Below, piece after piece: positions 1 through 9,633 of a stretch of 64,000 nt of DNA (positions are counted from its first letter, which is position 1; each line of letters begins with the position of its first letter). The notes below the pieces were generated by a model. It searched no databases. It had not been told where the DNA came from and saw only the letters and a program-made list of their open reading frames with translations. Location: the NCBI GenBank assembly GCA_027483665.1, contig JAIXUC010000039.1, forward strand, positions 31,814 to 95,813, in the 5' to 3' direction. The stretch comes from Comamonadaceae bacterium (GTDB lineage: Bacteria; Pseudomonadota; Gammaproteobacteria; Burkholderiales; Burkholderiaceae_C). The position numbers were made by a program, and so were the translations under genes.

Positions 1-619
1 CCGGCACAAACTTTTGCACCATCAGCGTTTGCTCGCCCTCGCGGTTGAGTGTCTCGGTGATGCTGCCCAAGTTGAGGCCGTCTTCGCGCACGCGGAAGAT
101 GCCCATGCCGCCCATGCCATCGAGCGGCTTCAAGATGATGTCGCGGTGCTCTGCATGGAAGCGCTTCACGTCTTCGGCGTCTCGCGTGACGAGAGTCGGA
201 CTTAAGAACTGGGGAAACTCCAGGATGGCGAGCTTTTCCGGATGGTCGCGCAGCGCACGCGGGCTGTTGAACACCCGAGCACCCTCGCGCTCAGCGTGGC
301 CTAACAGGTGCGTGGCGTAGAAATACTCGCTGTCGAAGGGCGGGTCTTTGCGCATCAGCACGGCGGTGAAATCGCGCAGCGGCTGCGGCCGCTCGTGCGG
401 TGCCGACTGCTCGGCATGGAACCAGTGGACTGGATCGCCCGTTAAACGAATGTCGCGCACATAAGCCACCACCGGCTCGCCACTGACCCAGCGGATGTCA
501 CGCGGCGTGCAGACCGACAAACTAGCCCCTCGGCGCTGGGCCTCACGCATCATGGAAAAGGTGGTGTCCTTGTAGATCTTGAAGGATTCGAGCGGGTCAG
601 CAACAAACAGCAAGTGCAT
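1..619 (-). CDS. gshB: Glutathione synthetase, 5' part (runs off the left edge)
   Basis: GshB joins gamma-glutamylcysteine and glycine with ATP to make glutathione in the cytosol. About 206 N-terminal residues are visible. They begin MHLLFVADPLESFKIYKD, contain the conserved RKDPPFDSEY stretch, and reach the start of the ATP-grasp region (ILKPLDGMGGMGIF). The rest lies outside the window. The start is the ATG complementary to 617-619, eight bases after the benE stop, so the gene is probably the last of the gshA-kup-benE-gshB transcript. Identity is firm from the family-specific motifs and from gshA upstream in the same transcript. Confidence 0.93.
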   Translation of the reverse strand, partial: MHLLFVADPLESFKIYKDTTFSMMREAQRRGASLSVCTPRDIRWVSGEPVVAYVRDIRLTGDPVHWFHAEQSAPHERPQPLRDFTAVLMRKDPPFDSEYFYATHLLGHAEREGARVFNSPRALRDHPEKLAILEFPQFLSPTLVTRDAEDVKRFHAEHRDIILKPLDGMGGMGIFRVREDGLNLGSITETLNREGEQTLMVQKFVP

Positions 620-627
620 GGTGGTCT

Positions 628-1818
628 TTACAAATGTGGTCTGCGCCACTGTTGCACAAAGAGCGCCAAGCTGCCCGCGACCACGCCCCAAAAGGCCGAG
701 CCCACCCCGCCCAACACCACGCCACTGAGCGTGACCAGAAAGGTGATCAGCGCAGCTTCCCGGTGGCGCTCATCTTGCAAAGCTGCCGCCAGCCCCTGGC
801 CGATGGTGCCCAGCAAGGCCAAGCCAGCAATGGCCATGACCAGCTCCCGCGGAAAGGCCGTGAGCACCCCCGTGATGGCAGCACCGAACACACCCAACAG
901 CAGGTAGAGCGCGCCCGAAGTGGCAGCAGCCACGTAGCGCCTGCCAGGGTCTGCATGCGCCTGCGGCCCCATGCCAATGGCCGCAGTGATGGCACTCAAG
1001 CACAAGGCAAACGCACCGAAGGGTGCCAACAGCAAAGCACCGATTCCCGTGATGGTGATGAGCTTGGAGATGGGCAAGCCATCTGGGCCACCGTAGCCAG
1101 CCGCGCGAATGGCGGCCACGCCAGGCAGGTTTTGCGAGGCCATGGTGACCACGAACAGCGGCAGCGCCAAGCTCACCAACGCAGCCCATGACCATTGCGG
1201 CGCTGTAAAAACCGGTACTGCGAGCGCCAGTTCAGCGTGCTGCCAAGCCATGCGGCCCGCAGCGCTCGCCCACAGCACAGCCACAGCCAGCGTCAGCGGC
1301 ACGGCGTAGCGCGGCACCCAGCGCCGGCCCAGCAGATAGGCCAACAGCATCGCCACGACCAAGGGCCAGTCCCCTTGGGCAGCACCAAAAGCCTGAAGCC
1401 CAAACTTGGCCAACACACCGGCCAGCAGCGCTTGCGCAATGGCCATCGGAATGCGGTTGATGACGCGCTCGAACCAGCCGGTGACGCCAAAGACGATGGT
1501 CAGTGCAGCGCTCGCCATGAAGGCCCCGACCGCCTCGCCCATGCTGAAGCCCCCTGCCAACCCTGCGCTGGCCAAGACCGCAGCACCAGGCGTGCTCCAA
1601 GCCACCATGACCGGGCGGCGCCACCACAACGAGGGCAGCAAGCTGCACAGGCCCATGCCCACGCCCAGGGCCCACATCCAGGAGCTGACTTGCGCTGGCG
1701 TTGCGCCAAAGGCTTGCGCCGCCTGAAACACGATGGCGACTGAACTGGTGAAACCCACCAAGACGGCCACGAAGCCAGCTGTTGCAGCCGACAGGCTGAA
1801 GTCTTTCAACAAGCGCAC
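628..1818 (-). CDS. benE: BenE-family (benzoate/H+ symporter-like) membrane transporter
   Basis: This is a 396-residue, very hydrophobic protein with repeated membrane segments along its whole length and family-typical length. The N-terminus (FVAVLVGFTSSVAIVFQAA) and the stretch WSTPGAAVLA match the BenE/YdcO family of proton-coupled aromatic-acid symporters. The substrate cannot be read from sequence, and no benzoate catabolic gene is nearby. It starts 12 bases after the kup stop and ends eight bases before gshB, so it appears to be embedded in a glutathione-synthesis transcript. The family call is good, but benzoate as substrate is only the family default. Confidence 0.85.
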   Translation of the reverse strand: MRLLKDFSLSAATAGFVAVLVGFTSSVAIVFQAAQAFGATPAQVSSWMWALGVGMGLCSLLPSLWWRRPVMVAWSTPGAAVLASAGLAGGFSMGEAVGAFMASAALTIVFGVTGWFERVINRIPMAIAQALLAGVLAKFGLQAFGAAQGDWPLVVAMLLAYLLGRRWVPRYAVPLTLAVAVLWASAAGRMAWQHAELALAVPVFTAPQWSWAALVSLALPLFVVTMASQNLPGVAAIRAAGYGGPDGLPISKLITITGIGALLLAPFGAFALCLSAITAAIGMGPQAHADPGRRYVAAATSGALYLLLGVFGAAITGVLTAFPRELVMAIAGLALLGTIGQGLAAALQDERHREAALITFLVTLSGVVLGGVGSAFWGVVAGSLALFVQQWRRPHL

Positions 1819-1830
1819 GCGCTCAGCCGC

Positions 1831-3711
1831 TCAAATCTCGATCTTGCTGCCCAACTCCACCACGGCGTTGCTGGGCAGGTTGAGGTAGTCGGCAGCGGCG
1901 TTGGCGTTGGCGTGCATCTTGGCAAACAGCTTTTCGCGCCAAGGTGCCATGCCGCTGCCGATGGTGGGGATGACCGTGTCACGCGACAAGAAATAGCTCG
2001 TGGTCATGGGCTCCAGGTCACAACCTCGGCCACGAATCTGCTCCAGCGCGCGCGGCACGTCCGGGTCGTTCTTGAAGCCGTAGTTGATGATGACCTGCCA
2101 GCAGTCGTGGCCTAGCGATTCGATCTCGACGCGCTTGTCCAGCCCGATCCAGGGCACCTCGTGGCTGCGCACGGTGACGAACAGGTTGTGTTCGTGCAGC
2201 ACCTTGTTGTGTTTGAGGTTGTGCAGCAGCGCATTGGGCACGCTGCCAGGCTCTGCGGTGAGGAACACCGCCGTGCCTTCCACCCGTACCGGCGGGCTCA
2301 GGAACACCGCTTCCAGAAAACTCTTGAGCTCGATGGCGTCAGACTGCAGGCGCTTTTGCAGCAGTTGCCTGCCCCGCTTCCAAGTCGTCATCAGCGTGAA
2401 CATGACTGCGCCAATGAGCAGCGGGAACCAGCCACCCTGCAGCAGCTTGAGCATGTTCGAGGCAAAGAAGGCTAAATCGATGATGAAGAAAACGCCCGTG
2501 GCCGCCACGCACAACCACAGCGGGTACTTCCAGCCGTAGCGGATGACGAAGAAGGTCATCACGGTGGTGATGAGCATGTCGGTGGTCACTGCAATGCCGT
2601 AGGCCGTGGCCAGGTTGCTCGAGGAGCGGAACAAGGCCACCGCCACCACGATGGTGATGAACAAGCCCCAGTTCACGGCAGGGATGTAGATCTGCCCGGT
2701 CTCGCGCACCGAGGTGTGCTGGATCTCCATGCGCGGCAGGTAGCCCAGCTGAATGGCCTGCTTGGTGATGGAAAAAGCCGCAGAGATGAGCGCCTGCGAA
2801 GCGATCACTGTGGCAGCTGTGGCCAGCACCACCATCGGCACCAAGGCCCATTCAGGAGCCATCAAGTAAAACGGGTTTTTCACGGCCTCTGGGTTGGCCA
2901 ACAACAGCGCGCCTTGCCCCAGGTAATTGATGAGCAAGGCGGGCATGACCAAAGAGAACCAAGCCAGCCGAATGGGCTTCTTGCCGAAATGGCCCATGTC
3001 GGCGTACAGCGCTTCAGCACCGGTAACGCACAGCACCAAAGCGCCCAACAAAATGAACGCGACCCCGAAGTGGTTGCGGATGAACAAGAGCGCGTGGTGA
3101 GGGCTCAGGGCGGCCAGCACTTCCGGGTTGTGTGCGATGTGCGGCAGGCCCAGTGCGGCAATGGACACAAACCACACCACACACACCGGCCCAAAAAACC
3201 GCCCGATGCCGCCCGTGCCGGTGCGCTGCACGTAGAACAACATGAACAGCACCAACAGCGTGACCGGAATGACGAACGGCTTCAGCGAAGGCGCAATCAC
3301 CTCCAAGCCCTCCACCGCCGATAGCACCGAAATCGCAGGCGTGATGACGCCATCGCCATAAAAAACCGCTGTCCCGAAAATGCCGATGGTCAGCAGCACG
3401 GCGCGCAGCCTGGGCTGGTCGGCCACGGCGCGGGATGCCAAGGCCAACATGGCAATCAAGCCGCCCTCGCCGTTGTTGTCTGCGCGAAGGATGAGCAAGA
3501 CGTACTTCAACGAGACGATGACGGTGATGGTCCACACCATCATCGACAGCACGCCAAAGATGTTGTCGCGCGTCAGTGGCACATGCCCTGACAGAAACAC
3601 CTCTTTCAACGCGTACAGCACGCTGGTGCCGATGTCGCCGTAGACGATGCCCACCGCCCCCAGAGTCAGGGCTGCTAGTGACGATTTTTTAGCTTGCACT
3701 TGCTGGGCCAC
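1831..3711 (-). CDS. kup: Kup-type low-affinity potassium uptake protein
   Basis: A 626-residue KUP/HAK/KT family K+ transporter, probably a K+/H+ symporter of the inner membrane. The N-terminal hallmark is present as [17 protein letters not shown] (residues about 23-39). It is followed by roughly twelve hydrophobic segments to about residue 450 and a C-terminal cytosolic domain ([21 protein letters not shown]), as in Kup. Length is normal for the family. Only ten bases separate it from the gshA stop and twelve from the benE start, so it should be co-transcribed with the glutathione genes. Confidence 0.95.
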   Translation of the reverse strand: MAQQVQAKKSSLAALTLGAVGIVYGDIGTSVLYALKEVFLSGHVPLTRDNIFGVLSMMVWTITVIVSLKYVLLILRADNNGEGGLIAMLALASRAVADQPRLRAVLLTIGIFGTAVFYGDGVITPAISVLSAVEGLEVIAPSLKPFVIPVTLLVLFMLFYVQRTGTGGIGRFFGPVCVVWFVSIAALGLPHIAHNPEVLAALSPHHALLFIRNHFGVAFILLGALVLCVTGAEALYADMGHFGKKPIRLAWFSLVMPALLINYLGQGALLLANPEAVKNPFYLMAPEWALVPMVVLATAATVIASQALISAAFSITKQAIQLGYLPRMEIQHTSVRETGQIYIPAVNWGLFITIVVAVALFRSSSNLATAYGIAVTTDMLITTVMTFFVIRYGWKYPLWLCVAATGVFFIIDLAFFASNMLKLLQGGWFPLLIGAVMFTLMTTWKRGRQLLQKRLQSDAIELKSFLEAVFLSPPVRVEGTAVFLTAEPGSVPNALLHNLKHNKVLHEHNLFVTVRSHEVPWIGLDKRVEIESLGHDCWQVIINYGFKNDPDVPRALEQIRGRGCDLEPMTTSYFLSRDTVIPTIGSGMAPWREKLFAKMHANANAAADYLNLPSNAVVELGSKIEI

Positions 3712-3721
3712 CGCGTGGGGT

Positions 3722-5005
3722 TCAGTCGAAGTCTTCGGCTTCCGGGTCGGTGGCTTCCAGCTCGTAGCTGGCGGCCAACATGGCCAGGCGGCCGATCACC
3801 CCGTACATATAGAAGCGGTTGGGCGCGCTGGCCCCGGGCTTGGCGCCGGGTTGCGGCAGGTGTGCGCTCTGCTCGAAAGCCAAGGGCACATAACTGGCGC
3901 CCGGCGCGCTCAGGCTTTCATCAACACCTCGCTCGGCATGGATGCGGTAGAAGCCGCCCACCACGTAGCGGTCCATCAAATACACCACAGGCTCGGCCAC
4001 GGCGTCGTTCACGCGCTCATTCGTCAGCACGCCTTCTTGAATGATGACGTCGCACTCGCCAGACACCGCACCGCTGGCGCGCGCTTTGTCCACCAAACCC
4101 GGCAAGTCGCGCAGGTCGCGCACGGTCATGATGCCCATGCCACTGCTGCTGTCGTCGGCCTTCACCACCACGAAAGGCTTCTCGTTGATGCCGTATTCCT
4201 TGTACTTGCGGCGCACCTTGGTCAGCATGGCTTCGACGTTGGTGCTGAGGCACTCCATGCCGGAACCATCCGACAGCGACACCTCGCCGCAGCGCGCGTA
4301 AAGCGGGTTGATGAGCCAAGGGTCGATGCCCAACAGCTTGCCCAGGCGCTTGGAGACCTCTTCGTAGCTCTGGAAATGCCGGCTTTTGCGGCGCGAGGCC
4401 CAACCCGCGTGCAGCGGCGGCAGCAGGTACTGCTCGTGGACCTCTTCCAAGATGCCGGGCACACCGGCGCTCAGGTCGTTGTTGAGCAGGATGGTGCAGG
4501 GGTCGAAGTCTTTCAGGCCCAAGCGGCGTTTGGTGCGCAGCATCGGCTCTAGCGTGATGCTCTCGCCGTTGGGCAGGTTGGTGGTGGTGGCCTGCTTCAA
4601 GTCAGGGCTGATCGAGCCGTAGCGCACGTTCAAACCCGCCATCTGAAAAATGCGGCCCAACTGCAGCAGGCTCATCAAGTAAAACGGGCTTCGCGTGTTG
4701 TTCTCGGGCACCACCAACAGGTTGCGCGCCTCTGGGCAAATCTTCTCGATGGCGGCTTGAGCCGCTTGCACTGCCAGCGGCAGCATCTCGGCGGTGAGGT
4801 GGTTCCAGCCGCCGGGGAACAGGTTGGTGTCCACCGGGGCCAGCTTGAAGCCGGCGTTGCGGATGTCCACCGAGCAGTAAAACGGGGGCGTGTGTTCCAT
4901 CCATTCCAAGCGGAACCAGCGCTCGATGGCTGGCATGGAATCGAGGATGCGCTGTTCCAGCTCGTTGATGGGGCCGGTCAGCGCGGTGGTGAGATGGGGA
5001 ACCAT
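3722..5005 (-). CDS. gshA: Glutamate-cysteine ligase (proteobacterial ATP-grasp-like type)
   Basis: This enzyme catalyses the first, rate-setting step of glutathione synthesis, joining glutamate and cysteine through a gamma-peptide bond. The 427-residue sequence is of the form found in betaproteobacteria and Acidithiobacillus, not the E. coli GshA form. Recognisable blocks are [32 protein letters not shown] and the nucleotide-site-like [15 protein letters not shown]. It is first in a compact minus-strand run with kup, benE and gshB, which supports the assignment. The start is the ATG at 5005. A leader of about 145 bases separates it from proA, where its promoter should lie. Confidence 0.92.
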   Translation of the reverse strand: MVPHLTTALTGPINELEQRILDSMPAIERWFRLEWMEHTPPFYCSVDIRNAGFKLAPVDTNLFPGGWNHLTAEMLPLAVQAAQAAIEKICPEARNLLVVPENNTRSPFYLMSLLQLGRIFQMAGLNVRYGSISPDLKQATTTNLPNGESITLEPMLRTKRRLGLKDFDPCTILLNNDLSAGVPGILEEVHEQYLLPPLHAGWASRRKSRHFQSYEEVSKRLGKLLGIDPWLINPLYARCGEVSLSDGSGMECLSTNVEAMLTKVRRKYKEYGINEKPFVVVKADDSSSGMGIMTVRDLRDLPGLVDKARASGAVSGECDVIIQEGVLTNERVNDAVAEPVVYLMDRYVVGGFYRIHAERGVDESLSAPGASYVPLAFEQSAHLPQPGAKPGASAPNRFYMYGVIGRLAMLAASYELEATDPEAEDFD

Positions 5006-5149
5006 GAGGTCCTCAAGAACTGAAAACTAGCGGGGATGCGCGTTAGGGAAAACGATGACTTTGTCGGATCGCTGATTTTGCCCCACTGCCCAGCCGACTC
5101 AGCCACACACAGGGATTCCCCGCCATAACGCCTACAGCATCGGCACGGT

Positions 5150-6436
5150 TCAACCGCGTACCTGACCCTCGCCCAGCACCACATATTTCAGTGAGGTCAA
5201 GCCTTCAATGCCCACCGGCCCACGGGCGTGGAATTTGTCGGTAGAGATGCCGATTTCCGCGCCCAGGCCGAACTCGAAGCCGTCCGCAAAACGCGTGCTG
5301 GCGTTCACCATCACGCTGGCGGAATCGACCTCACGCAAAAAGCGCTGCGCATGCACGTGGTCGCGGGTGATGATGGCGTCGGTGTGGTGGCTGGAATAGT
5401 GGTTGATGTGCTCGATGGCTTCGTCCACCCCTTCCACCACGCGGATGCTGATGATGGGCGCCAGGTACTCTTCGAACCAGTCTTGCTCGGTGGCGGGCAC
5501 CAGCTTGGCCTTGGGGATCGCCGCCGCTTGCAAAAGCGCCAAACTCTCTGGACAGCCCCGCATTTCCACGCCCTTGGCCGCAAACACCGCGCCGATGCGC
5601 GGCAGAAACTCAGCGGCCACGCCGCGCGCCACCAGCAAACCCTCGCTGGCGTTGCACGGGCTGTACTTCTGGGTTTTGGCGTTGTCGGCCACGCGCACGG
5701 CCATGTCCATGTCGCAAGGGTCGTCCACGTAGGTGTGGCAATTGCCGTCCAGGTGTTTGATGACCGGCACCTTCGCCTCGCGGCTGATGCGCTCGATCAG
5801 CCCCTTGCCGCCGCGCGGAATGATCAGGTCCACATGCGCCGGGTCGCTGATGAGGTGGCCCACCGCCTCGCGGTCGGTGGTGGGCACCAGTTGCACGGCT
5901 TCTGGCGGCAGGCCGGCCAGCGTCAGCGCTTGCTGCACCAGCGCTGCCAGCGCCAAGTTGGAAGCAATGGCCTCGGAGCCGCCACGCAAGATGCAGGCAT
6001 TGGCGCTTTTGATGGACAAGCTGGCTGCCTCGATCGTGACGTTGGGGCGGCTCTCAAACACCATGCCAAACACGCCGATCGGCACCCGCATCTGACCCAC
6101 GCGGATGCCGCTGGGCTGCTCGCGCAGGCCGCTCACCTGCCCAATCACGTCTGCCATCGCGGCCAACTGCTCGCAGCCTTGGGCCAGGGTGTCGAGCGTG
6201 GCGTCGTCCAGCCGCAGCCGGTCAACCATGGGTGCCGACAAACCCGCAGCCTCAGCCCGCTCCAAGTCGGTGGCGTTGGCTTCGCGCAAGGCTGGGCGCT
6301 GCGTGCGCAGCAAGCCTGCCAAATGCAGCAAAGCCGTATTGCGCTGCGCCGTGGAAGAGCGCGCCATGCGCGCCGAAGCCGCCCGCGCATGGACACCGAG
6401 GCTGCGCATCAATTCAGCGATGGAGCTTGCGTTCAT
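5150..6436 (-). CDS. proA: Gamma-glutamyl phosphate reductase (glutamate-5-semialdehyde dehydrogenase)
   Basis: ProA reduces gamma-glutamyl phosphate with NADPH to glutamate semialdehyde in proline synthesis. The 428-residue sequence has the aldehyde-dehydrogenase fold landmarks of Pro[44 protein letters not shown], and the catalytic cysteine in [12 protein letters not shown]. The C-terminus shows [15 protein letters not shown]. Its partner proB is not in the window. The gene stands alone between gshA and a divergent Fic gene. Confidence 0.97.
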   Translation of the reverse strand: MNASSIAELMRSLGVHARAASARMARSSTAQRNTALLHLAGLLRTQRPALREANATDLERAEAAGLSAPMVDRLRLDDATLDTLAQGCEQLAAMADVIGQVSGLREQPSGIRVGQMRVPIGVFGMVFESRPNVTIEAASLSIKSANACILRGGSEAIASNLALAALVQQALTLAGLPPEAVQLVPTTDREAVGHLISDPAHVDLIIPRGGKGLIERISREAKVPVIKHLDGNCHTYVDDPCDMDMAVRVADNAKTQKYSPCNASEGLLVARGVAAEFLPRIGAVFAAKGVEMRGCPESLALLQAAAIPKAKLVPATEQDWFEEYLAPIISIRVVEGVDEAIEHINHYSSHHTDAIITRDHVHAQRFLREVDSASVMVNASTRFADGFEFGLGAEIGISTDKFHARGPVGIEGLTSLKYVVLGEGQVRG

Positions 6437-6616
6437 GTTTTGGATTCTGGCATGGGGTTCTGCTGCGCCGACGAACGGCGCTGCGTTAGGTCAGCGGCGG
6501 GCCGTGCCTGCCCGGCACTCCAGCCGACGAGTGATGCGGAGAAAAACCGCCTCATTCGCCGCAAACCAAGCGGTGATTAGCTTGCTCTTGCAGCGAATCC
6601 ACCGCACAATCTCCGC

Positions 6617-7759
6617 ATGACGCGCGGCGATTACACCTGCATCTGGCAGGCGAGCGACTGGCCACGCTGGCGCTTTGACCTCGCCGCACTGGCCCAACCG
6701 TTAGCTGAGGTGAGTCGAGCGCAAGGTTTGTTCCTGGGACGGCTCGCCGATATCGGCATGGCGCTGCGCGAGCAAGCCAGCCTGTCGGCGCTCACTGAAG
6801 ACGTCATCAAGACCAGCGAAATCGAGGGCGAACAACTCCAGGCGGCTTCGGTGCGGTCTTCGGTGGCCCGGCGGCTCGGCATCGACATCGGTGCACTGGC
6901 ACCGGCTGACCGCCATGCCGACGGCGTGGTCGACATGGTCTTGGACGCCACCACGAACTGCCAAGCGCCGCTGACCCAAGAGCGCTTGCTGGGCTGGCAC
7001 GCCGCGCTCTTCCCCACGGGCTACTCCGGTCTGACACGCATTCAAGTCGGTGCTTGGCGCACGGACAGCACAGGCCCGATGCAAGTGGTGTCTGGCGCCA
7101 TCGGCAACCCAGAGCGACAGCGCGTGCATTTCGAGGCGCCGCCAGCCGACCGCTTGGCGTTTGAGATGGAGGGCTTCTTGACTTGGGCCAACGGCGCAAC
7201 CCGCGAGCCACCATTGATCAAGGCCGCTTTGGCGCATCTGTGGTTCGTCACGCTGCACCCGTTCGACGACGGCAATGGCCGCATCGCCCGCGCCATTGGC
7301 GACCTGTTTCTGGCCCGAGCGGACGGCAGCACGCAGCGCTTTTACAGCCTGTCGGCCCAGATTCAGCGGGAGCGCAAGGCTTACTACGACATCTTGGAGC
7401 GAACACAAAAGCAATCGCTCGAAGTCACCGAATGGCTGCTGTGGTTCCTGAGCACCCTGCATAAGGCTGTGCAGGATGCGCACCAGACGCTGGACGAGGT
7501 GCTTCACAAGACAAGGTTCTGGCAACACTGGGCAGCGGCCGCTTCCGCCCCCTTGAACGAGCGTCAAGTGAAGCTGATCCAGCGCCTGCTCGACGGCTTC
7601 GACGGCAAACTGACCAGCAGCAAATGGGCTGCCATTGCCAAGTGCTCCCCAGATACAGCGTTGCGGGATATCAGCAATTTGTTGCAGCGGGGAATCTTGA
7701 AGAAATCGGAGGCTGGGGGGAGGAGTACCAGCTATGAGTTGGCCGACTTGTCCAAGTGA
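6617..7759 (+). CDS. Fic-domain protein with N-terminal inhibitory motif (DUF4172-type N-terminus)
   Basis: Fic proteins transfer AMP or related groups from a nucleotide to hydroxyl side chains of target proteins. This 380-residue copy has the complete active-site loop HPFDDGNGRIAR (residues about 214-225). The N-terminal helix carries TSEIEG, matching the (S/T)xxxE(G/N) auto-inhibitory motif of class II Fic proteins, so activity is expected to be self-restrained. The extreme N-terminus (YTCIWQASDWPRWRFD) looks like the DUF4172 extension. The C-terminal part contains a winged-helix-like segment (NERQVKLIQRLLDGF...TALRDISNLLQRGI). It is a single gene without an obvious antitoxin neighbour. No strong ribosome-binding site is visible. 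The target protein is unknown. Confidence 0.88.
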   Translation: MTRGDYTCIWQASDWPRWRFDLAALAQPLAEVSRAQGLFLGRLADIGMALREQASLSALTEDVIKTSEIEGEQLQAASVRSSVARRLGIDIGALAPADRHADGVVDMVLDATTNCQAPLTQERLLGWHAALFPTGYSGLTRIQVGAWRTDSTGPMQVVSGAIGNPERQRVHFEAPPADRLAFEMEGFLTWANGATREPPLIKAALAHLWFVTLHPFDDGNGRIARAIGDLFLARADGSTQRFYSLSAQIQRERKAYYDILERTQKQSLEVTEWLLWFLSTLHKAVQDAHQTLDEVLHKTRFWQHWAAAASAPLNERQVKLIQRLLDGFDGKLTSSKWAAIAKCSPDTALRDISNLLQRGILKKSEAGGRSTSYELADLSK

Positions 7760-7764
7760 AGCGC

Positions 7765-8814
7765 TTAATGGCTGGCCGCCTGCCCCAGCATCCACGCCAA
7801 CCGCTGCAGCGCTTGCCAAGGGTCGGCGGGCCAGTCGGGGCGGCGCAGGCCTTTGACGATGCCGTCTGTGGCGTGCGCTGCGCTGACCAGGTTGGACAAG
7901 GTGACATCACCCAGCCGGGGCAGCACCCGTTCGTACAGGCGTTCGCGCAGGCCCCACACGCGCTGTTCGCGCAGCGCCACGGGCAGCGGCGTGCCCTGCT
8001 GAAGCGCATCGCGCACCCGCTTCAAAGCGCGGATTTCTTCGGCAAGCGTGAAATGCACCAACACCGCGGCTTCGCCCTCGGCCTGCAAGCCATCCAACAT
8101 GCGCTGCACGCGGGCGGTCTGGCCGCCCAGCACGGCCTCGGTCAGCTTGAACACGTCGTAGCGCGCGACGTTCTGCACTGCGGCTTCGACCTGCTCGAAG
8201 TTCAGCTCACCCGGTGGGTGCAGCAGCCCGAGCTTTTGCACCTCTTGGTGCGCGGCCAGCAAGTTGCCTTCGACCTGGTCTGCAAAGAACTGCAGGGTGC
8301 GCTGGCCGGCCTCGCCGGCTTGCACGCGCTGGCCCTGGCGTTGCAGGCGCTGAGCAATCCACTGCGGCAGTGCGCCGCGCTCGATAGGGTCGATCTTCAC
8401 GGCCACGCCATTAGCGTCGAGCGCTGTGAACCAGGCCGCCGACTGCGCTTGGCGGTCCAGCCTGGGCAAGGTGACCAAGGTCAGCGTGCTGTCGGCGTCA
8501 CGGGCTTGCTCAGCGATTTGTTGCAGCACCACGCTGCCGTCTTTGCCGGGCTTGCCAGAAGGGATGCGAATTTCAATGATCTGCTTGTCGGCAAACAAGC
8601 TCATCGAGCCGCCGGCGGCCATCACCTCGCCCCAGTCGAAATGCGCACCAGCCACGGTGAAAGCACTGCGCTCGGTGAAGCCCTGTTCTCTCGCGACGGC
8701 GCGGATGGCGTCTGCCGCTTCCATCTGTTGTAGCGGCTCGTCGCCATGCAGCGTGTAGAGACCGCGCAGACCGCGCTGTAGGTGGGCTTCGAGCTGGGCC
8801 AGGGCGATCTGCAT
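7765..8814 (-). CDS. holA: DNA polymerase III delta subunit
   Basis: HolA is the clamp-loader subunit that opens the beta sliding clamp. The 349-residue protein has normal length and family blocks including LYTLHGDEPLQQMEAADAIR near the N-terminus, LFADKQIIEIRIPSGKPGKDG, and a C-terminal helical domain (AVLVHFTLAEEIRALKRVRDA). In most Burkholderiales holA follows lptE and leuS. Here a 12.6 kb island separates it from lptE. Its start is 25 bases downstream of the stop of an ABC-transporter ATPase gene on the same strand, so its expression may now depend on that cassette or on an internal promoter. Confidence 0.94.
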   Translation of the reverse strand: MQIALAQLEAHLQRGLRGLYTLHGDEPLQQMEAADAIRAVAREQGFTERSAFTVAGAHFDWGEVMAAGGSMSLFADKQIIEIRIPSGKPGKDGSVVLQQIAEQARDADSTLTLVTLPRLDRQAQSAAWFTALDANGVAVKIDPIERGALPQWIAQRLQRQGQRVQAGEAGQRTLQFFADQVEGNLLAAHQEVQKLGLLHPPGELNFEQVEAAVQNVARYDVFKLTEAVLGGQTARVQRMLDGLQAEGEAAVLVHFTLAEEIRALKRVRDALQQGTPLPVALREQRVWGLRERLYERVLPRLGDVTLSNLVSAAHATDGIVKGLRRPDWPADPWQALQRLAWMLGQAASH

Positions 8815-8839
8815 GGCCGCAGAGTTTAGGGTCAGCCCC

Positions 8840-9613
8840 TCATTTCAAGCTGTTGGCCAAGAACCCCTGCAGGCGCTCGCTTTTCGGATGGCTGAGCACT
8901 TCGCGGGGGTCGCCCTGCTCTTCGATCTGCCCTTTGTGCAAGAACACGACTTGGTTGCTGACTTCGCGCGCGAAGCTCATTTCGTGGGTCACCACGATCA
9001 TGGTGCGGCCCTCTTCGGCCACGGCGCGCATGACGCGCAGCACCTCGCCCACCAGCTCGGGGTCTAGCGCGGAGGTGGGCTCGTCGAACAGCATCACACG
9101 TGGCTCCATGGCCAGTGCGCGGGCAATGGCCACGCGCTGTTGTTCGCCGCCAGAGAGGTGCGCAGGGTAGGCGTCTTTGCGGTGGAACACACCGACCTTT
9201 TGCAAGTAACGCTCGGCGCGCTCGCGGGCCTCTGCTGGCGACAAGCCTAAAGCGTGGACCGGCGCTTCCATGACGTTGTCGATGGCGGTCATGTGCGCCC
9301 ACAGGTTGAAGTGCTGGAACACCATCGAGACCTGGGTGCGCAGGCGCTGCAGCTGCTGCGGGTCTGCAGCTTTGAGCGCACCGTCTTTGCCCGGCACCAG
9401 GCGCAGCTCTTCTTGCCCCAGCACGATGCGCCCGGCGTTGGGCTGCTCCAGCAGGTTGAGGCAGCGCAGAAAGGTGCTTTTGCCTGAGCCGCTGGAGCCG
9501 ATCATGGAAATGACGTCTCCTGCGCGCGCTTGCACGCTGACGCCCTTGAGCACTTCGTTGTGGCCAAAGCGCTTGGTGATGCCTTCGGCTTGCAGTTGCA
9601 GTTCTGGTGTCAT
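8840..9613 (-). CDS. Polar amino acid ABC transporter ATPase (HisP/OccP/ArtP family), cassette 1
   Basis: The 257-residue ATP-binding subunit drives amino-acid import. It has Walker [10 protein letters not shown], the Q-loop region [12 protein letters not shown], signature LSGGEQQR, Walker [14 protein letters not shown] and the switch histidine in VVTHEMSFA. The start [17 protein letters not shown] at 9613 was chosen by homology, because the reading frame stays open further upstream. It is the last gene of cassette 1 (binding protein, two permeases, hydrolase, ATPase) and has a close paralogue at 20646-21410. The HisP-like family handles basic amino acids and opines. Confidence 0.93.
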   Translation of the reverse strand: MTPELQLQAEGITKRFGHNEVLKGVSVQARAGDVISMIGSSGSGKSTFLRCLNLLEQPNAGRIVLGQEELRLVPGKDGALKAADPQQLQRLRTQVSMVFQHFNLWAHMTAIDNVMEAPVHALGLSPAEARERAERYLQKVGVFHRKDAYPAHLSGGEQQRVAIARALAMEPRVMLFDEPTSALDPELVGEVLRVMRAVAEEGRTMIVVTHEMSFAREVSNQVVFLHKGQIEEQGDPREVLSHPKSERLQGFLANSLK

Positions 9614-9633
9614 GGTGATGGATGGACTGAGCT

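Noticed and set aside
5228..6580. 450-codon open frame antisense to proA
   Set aside because: Shadow of a high-GC gene; His/Gln/Arg-rich translation with no family features.
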